From NCBI RefSeq assembly GCF_001552135.1, contig NZ_BCQP01000057.1:1-64000 (forward strand): a DNA stretch of 64,000 nt. The letters run 5' to 3'. Shown piece after piece: positions 62,547 to 64,000 of this stretch; positions within the stretch are counted from its first letter, which is position 1, and each line of letters starts with the position of its first letter. The notes below the pieces were generated by a model that made no database searches, was not told the origin of the DNA, and saw nothing but the letters and a program-made list of their open reading frames with translations. The position numbers were made by a program, and so were the translations under genes. This DNA is from Actinomadura chibensis NBRC 106107. Lineage in GTDB: Bacteria; Actinomycetota; Actinomycetes; Streptosporangiales; Streptosporangiaceae.

Positions 62547-63439
62547 GGCGCGACCGCCGCGGAGATGCGCAGGCTGACCGTGCGGTTGCGCGGGTCGTCG
62601 GGCGCGGCGCGGTCCGGGAACGGCGGCAGCGCCCCGGCGAGGGTGGACGTCGAGAAGCGGACGGCCGGGATCCCGGCGGCCGCGCTCAGCACCTCGCGGA
62701 CGACCGCCGCGCGCAGCAGCCCCAGCTCGGCGTTGCTCGCGTACCCGCCGCCGGGCCGGACGGCCGTCCGGTCGGTGTGCCCGATCACCGCGACGGCGAG
62801 CCGCCCGGCCTCGGGCCGCAGCAGTTCGCCCAGCTCCCGCAGCGTGGCCCGGCCGCGCCGGGTGAGCGTCGCGTCGCGGCCGAACAGGCCCCGCTCGAAC
62901 GTGACGGCCAGCTCGCCGTCCCGGCGGACGGCCCGCACGCCCGGGGCCCGTAGGCGCAACCCGTCCAGCGGATCCGGCGCGGGCGACAGGGAGGGGGTGG
63001 CCGTGGCCGGGGGAGCGGCCACGACCACCCGTCCGGTGTCGTCGGCGCGGTCGAGCCACAGGTCGGCGAGCATGGCGAGGGCCAGCAGCGCCGCCAGCGC
63101 GCCGCCCGCCCGGACCGCCGCCCGCGCCAGGCGGACCCGTCCGGGCCGGGCCGCCCGCGCCCGGATCTCGGCGATCCGGCGGCGTCCCTCGGCGGCGGAC
63201 CGGTCGCCGGGGGCGAGCGCGGCGGCCTCCGCCCAGCAGCGGTCGGCCTCGTCCAGGCGGCCCTGCTGCGCGTGGATCCGCGCCCGCAGATCCAGGACCG
63301 CCGCGCCGTGCTCGCCGTCGAGCAGTTCCTCCGCCTCGGTGTAGCGTCCCGCGCGGGCCAGCGTCCGCGCCTGGGCGAGCGCCGCCTCCCGGACGGCGAG
63401 CCGCGCGGCCGGTGCCGGTGCCGGTTTCAGGGCGCTCAC
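62543..63439 (-). CDS. TPR-TM-OmpA-like domain protein
   Basis: 298 residues. Helical repeats at about 10-80 (ALAQARTLARAGRYTEAEELL) look like TPRs. One membrane helix follows (ALAALLALAMLADLWL). A C-terminal OmpA/MotB-like domain shows LAVAVIGHTDRT and a following helix with NAELGLLRAAVVREVL, the peptidoglycan-binding fold, though the region is short. GTG 63439 overlaps the upstream gene stop (GTGA). It may tie the unit to the cell wall. Confidence 0.78.
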   Translation of the reverse strand: MSALKPAPAPAARLAVREAALAQARTLARAGRYTEAEELLDGEHGAAVLDLRARIHAQQGRLDEADRCWAEAAALAPGDRSAAEGRRRIAEIRARAARPGRVRLARAAVRAGGALAALLALAMLADLWLDRADDTGRVVVAAPPATATPSLSPAPDPLDGLRLRAPGVRAVRRDGELAVTFERGLFGRDATLTRRGRATLRELGELLRPEAGRLAVAVIGHTDRTAVRPGGGYASNAELGLLRAAVVREVLSAAAGIPAVRFSTSTLAGALPPFPDRAAPDDPRNRTVSLRISAAVAP

Positions 63440-64000
63440 CGGCCGAGCCTGACCGTGCTGAGCGGGTCGAGCCGCGTCCGCTCGGGCAGCAGGTCGAGCA
63501 GCGCCGAGTTCACCCGGCGCAGCGCGGCGGCGTCGTTCGCGTCGGCGGCGCGCCGCCCCGTGCCGATCAGGTGCGCGGCCTCGCGCTGGTCGCTCATCTC
63601 CGGACGCATCGAGCACAGCCGGTCGAAGAGCAGGAACGGCAGCTCGCCGGAGTAGTCCAGTACCTGGATCAGCACCCGGCGCAGCTCGGAGGTGCGCTGC
63701 CGCAGCAGGTCCGCGTCGTGCGCGGCCACCGCCTCCTGGAGCGCCTCCTCGGCGCGCCGCAGCGCCGACCGGTGGCTCTCCTCCCCGGCGTCCTGGACGA
63801 CCTCCCGCACCGTCGGCAGCAGTTCGTTCGCCTCCGCGACCAGGGCGGGCCACTCGATCTCGTCCTCGACCTCGTCGACGGAGGCGCGCAGGTCCATCAG
63901 GCGGCGGCCCGCGGCGGCGGCCGCGTCGGGGTCGGCGGACGCCGCGTCGACCTCGGCGTCCAGGGTCAGCACGACGCGCTCGGCGTCGATCCGCGCCAGC
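63436..64000 (-). CDS. C-terminal part of a helical protein, possibly Hsp70-like (partial)
   Basis: An open frame continues beyond the right edge. The visible 188 residues are almost wholly helical and rich in Glu, Ala, Arg and Leu (ASVDEVEDEIEWPALVAEAN, HRSALRRAEEALQEAV). They end in LDPLSTVRLGR. The pattern resembles the helical tail seen after the ATPase domain of actinobacterial Hsp70-like proteins, but no ATPase motif is in the window, so this is tentative. The next gene overlaps it by 4 nt. Confidence 0.55.
   Translation of the reverse strand, partial: LARIDAERVVLTLDAEVDAASADPDAAAAAGRRLMDLRASVDEVEDEIEWPALVAEANELLPTVREVVQDAGEESHRSALRRAEEALQEAVAAHDADLLRQRTSELRRVLIQVLDYSGELPFLLFDRLCSMRPEMSDQREAAHLIGTGRRAADANDAAALRRVNSALLDLLPERTRLDPLSTVRLGR

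Overview
The window is very GC-rich, has overlapping GTGA/ATGA gene junctions, frequent GTG starts and actinobacterial families (SAM methyltransferase of the DUF574 type, DUF2277, PspC-domain protein, twin-arginine and long Ala-rich signal peptides). It reads as an actinomycete chromosome, probably of the Thermomonosporaceae/Streptosporangiales kind (Actinomadura-like). That placement is inferred from family content, not from a marker gene.

Region 1 (about 0.5-20.2 kb) is a catabolic island, which by eye looks less GC-extreme than the rest. It carries a Baeyer-Villiger monooxygenase fused to an HSL-type esterase, an acyl-CoA ligase broken by one in-frame TAG, a Rieske oxygenase with a [2Fe-2S] ferredoxin, an SDR, TetR and tandem IclR regulators, a DoxX protein, a desulforedoxin-like protein, a second acyl-CoA ligase, two SCP-x-type thiolases with a DUF35 partner, two amidohydrolase-2 enzymes, a limonene-epoxide-hydrolase-like protein, an aldehyde dehydrogenase and a cupin. 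Together they suggest breakdown of a cyclic, terpenoid- or steroid-like ketone: oxygenation, ring or ester cleavage, CoA activation and thiolytic or aldolytic shortening. A nearly identical 27-bp element precedes the Rieske gene and the first amidohydrolase, with a weaker copy before the monooxygenase, which suggests one regulon.

Region 2 (20.2-30.5 kb) has a leftward group (unknown protein, RidA, MFS transporter, amidohydrolase) divergent from a double-HTH AsnC/Lrp regulator. A TetR gene follows, separated by a perfect 24-bp palindrome from a five-gene operon: 6-oxocamphor-hydrolase-like crotonase, PLP ammonia-lyase, two-subunit ThDP decarboxylase and aldehyde dehydrogenase. The order fits deamination of an amino acid to a 2-oxo acid, decarboxylation to an aldehyde, then oxidation. 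A tRNA-Glu(TTC) lies just right of it, its 3' end facing the catabolic DNA.

Region 3 (30.7-55 kb) is more housekeeping or secretory: a membrane metallophosphoesterase, small zincin, MFS exporter, PspC protein, glutaryl-CoA dehydrogenase, asd, two secreted peptidases sharing a C-terminal module, esterase, PEP-mutase/isocitrate-lyase-family protein, P450, methyltransferase, PLP decarboxylase with a divergent AraC regulator, a multidomain GH18 chitinase, a thioredoxin-like lipoprotein, a phytanoyl-CoA-dioxygenase-like protein and a Tat-exported 5'-nucleotidase.

Region 4 (55.4-61.0 kb) is a tight beta-oxidation-type operon: acyl-CoA ligase, two dissimilar acyl-CoA dehydrogenases (possibly a heteromeric pair), enoyl-CoA hydratase and a two-domain VOC protein. 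Region 5 (61.0-64.0 kb) is a leftward three-gene unit with stop/start overlaps: a helical zinc-ribbon membrane protein, a TPR-TM-OmpA protein and the C-terminal part of a helical protein that resembles an Hsp70-like tail. It runs off the right edge.
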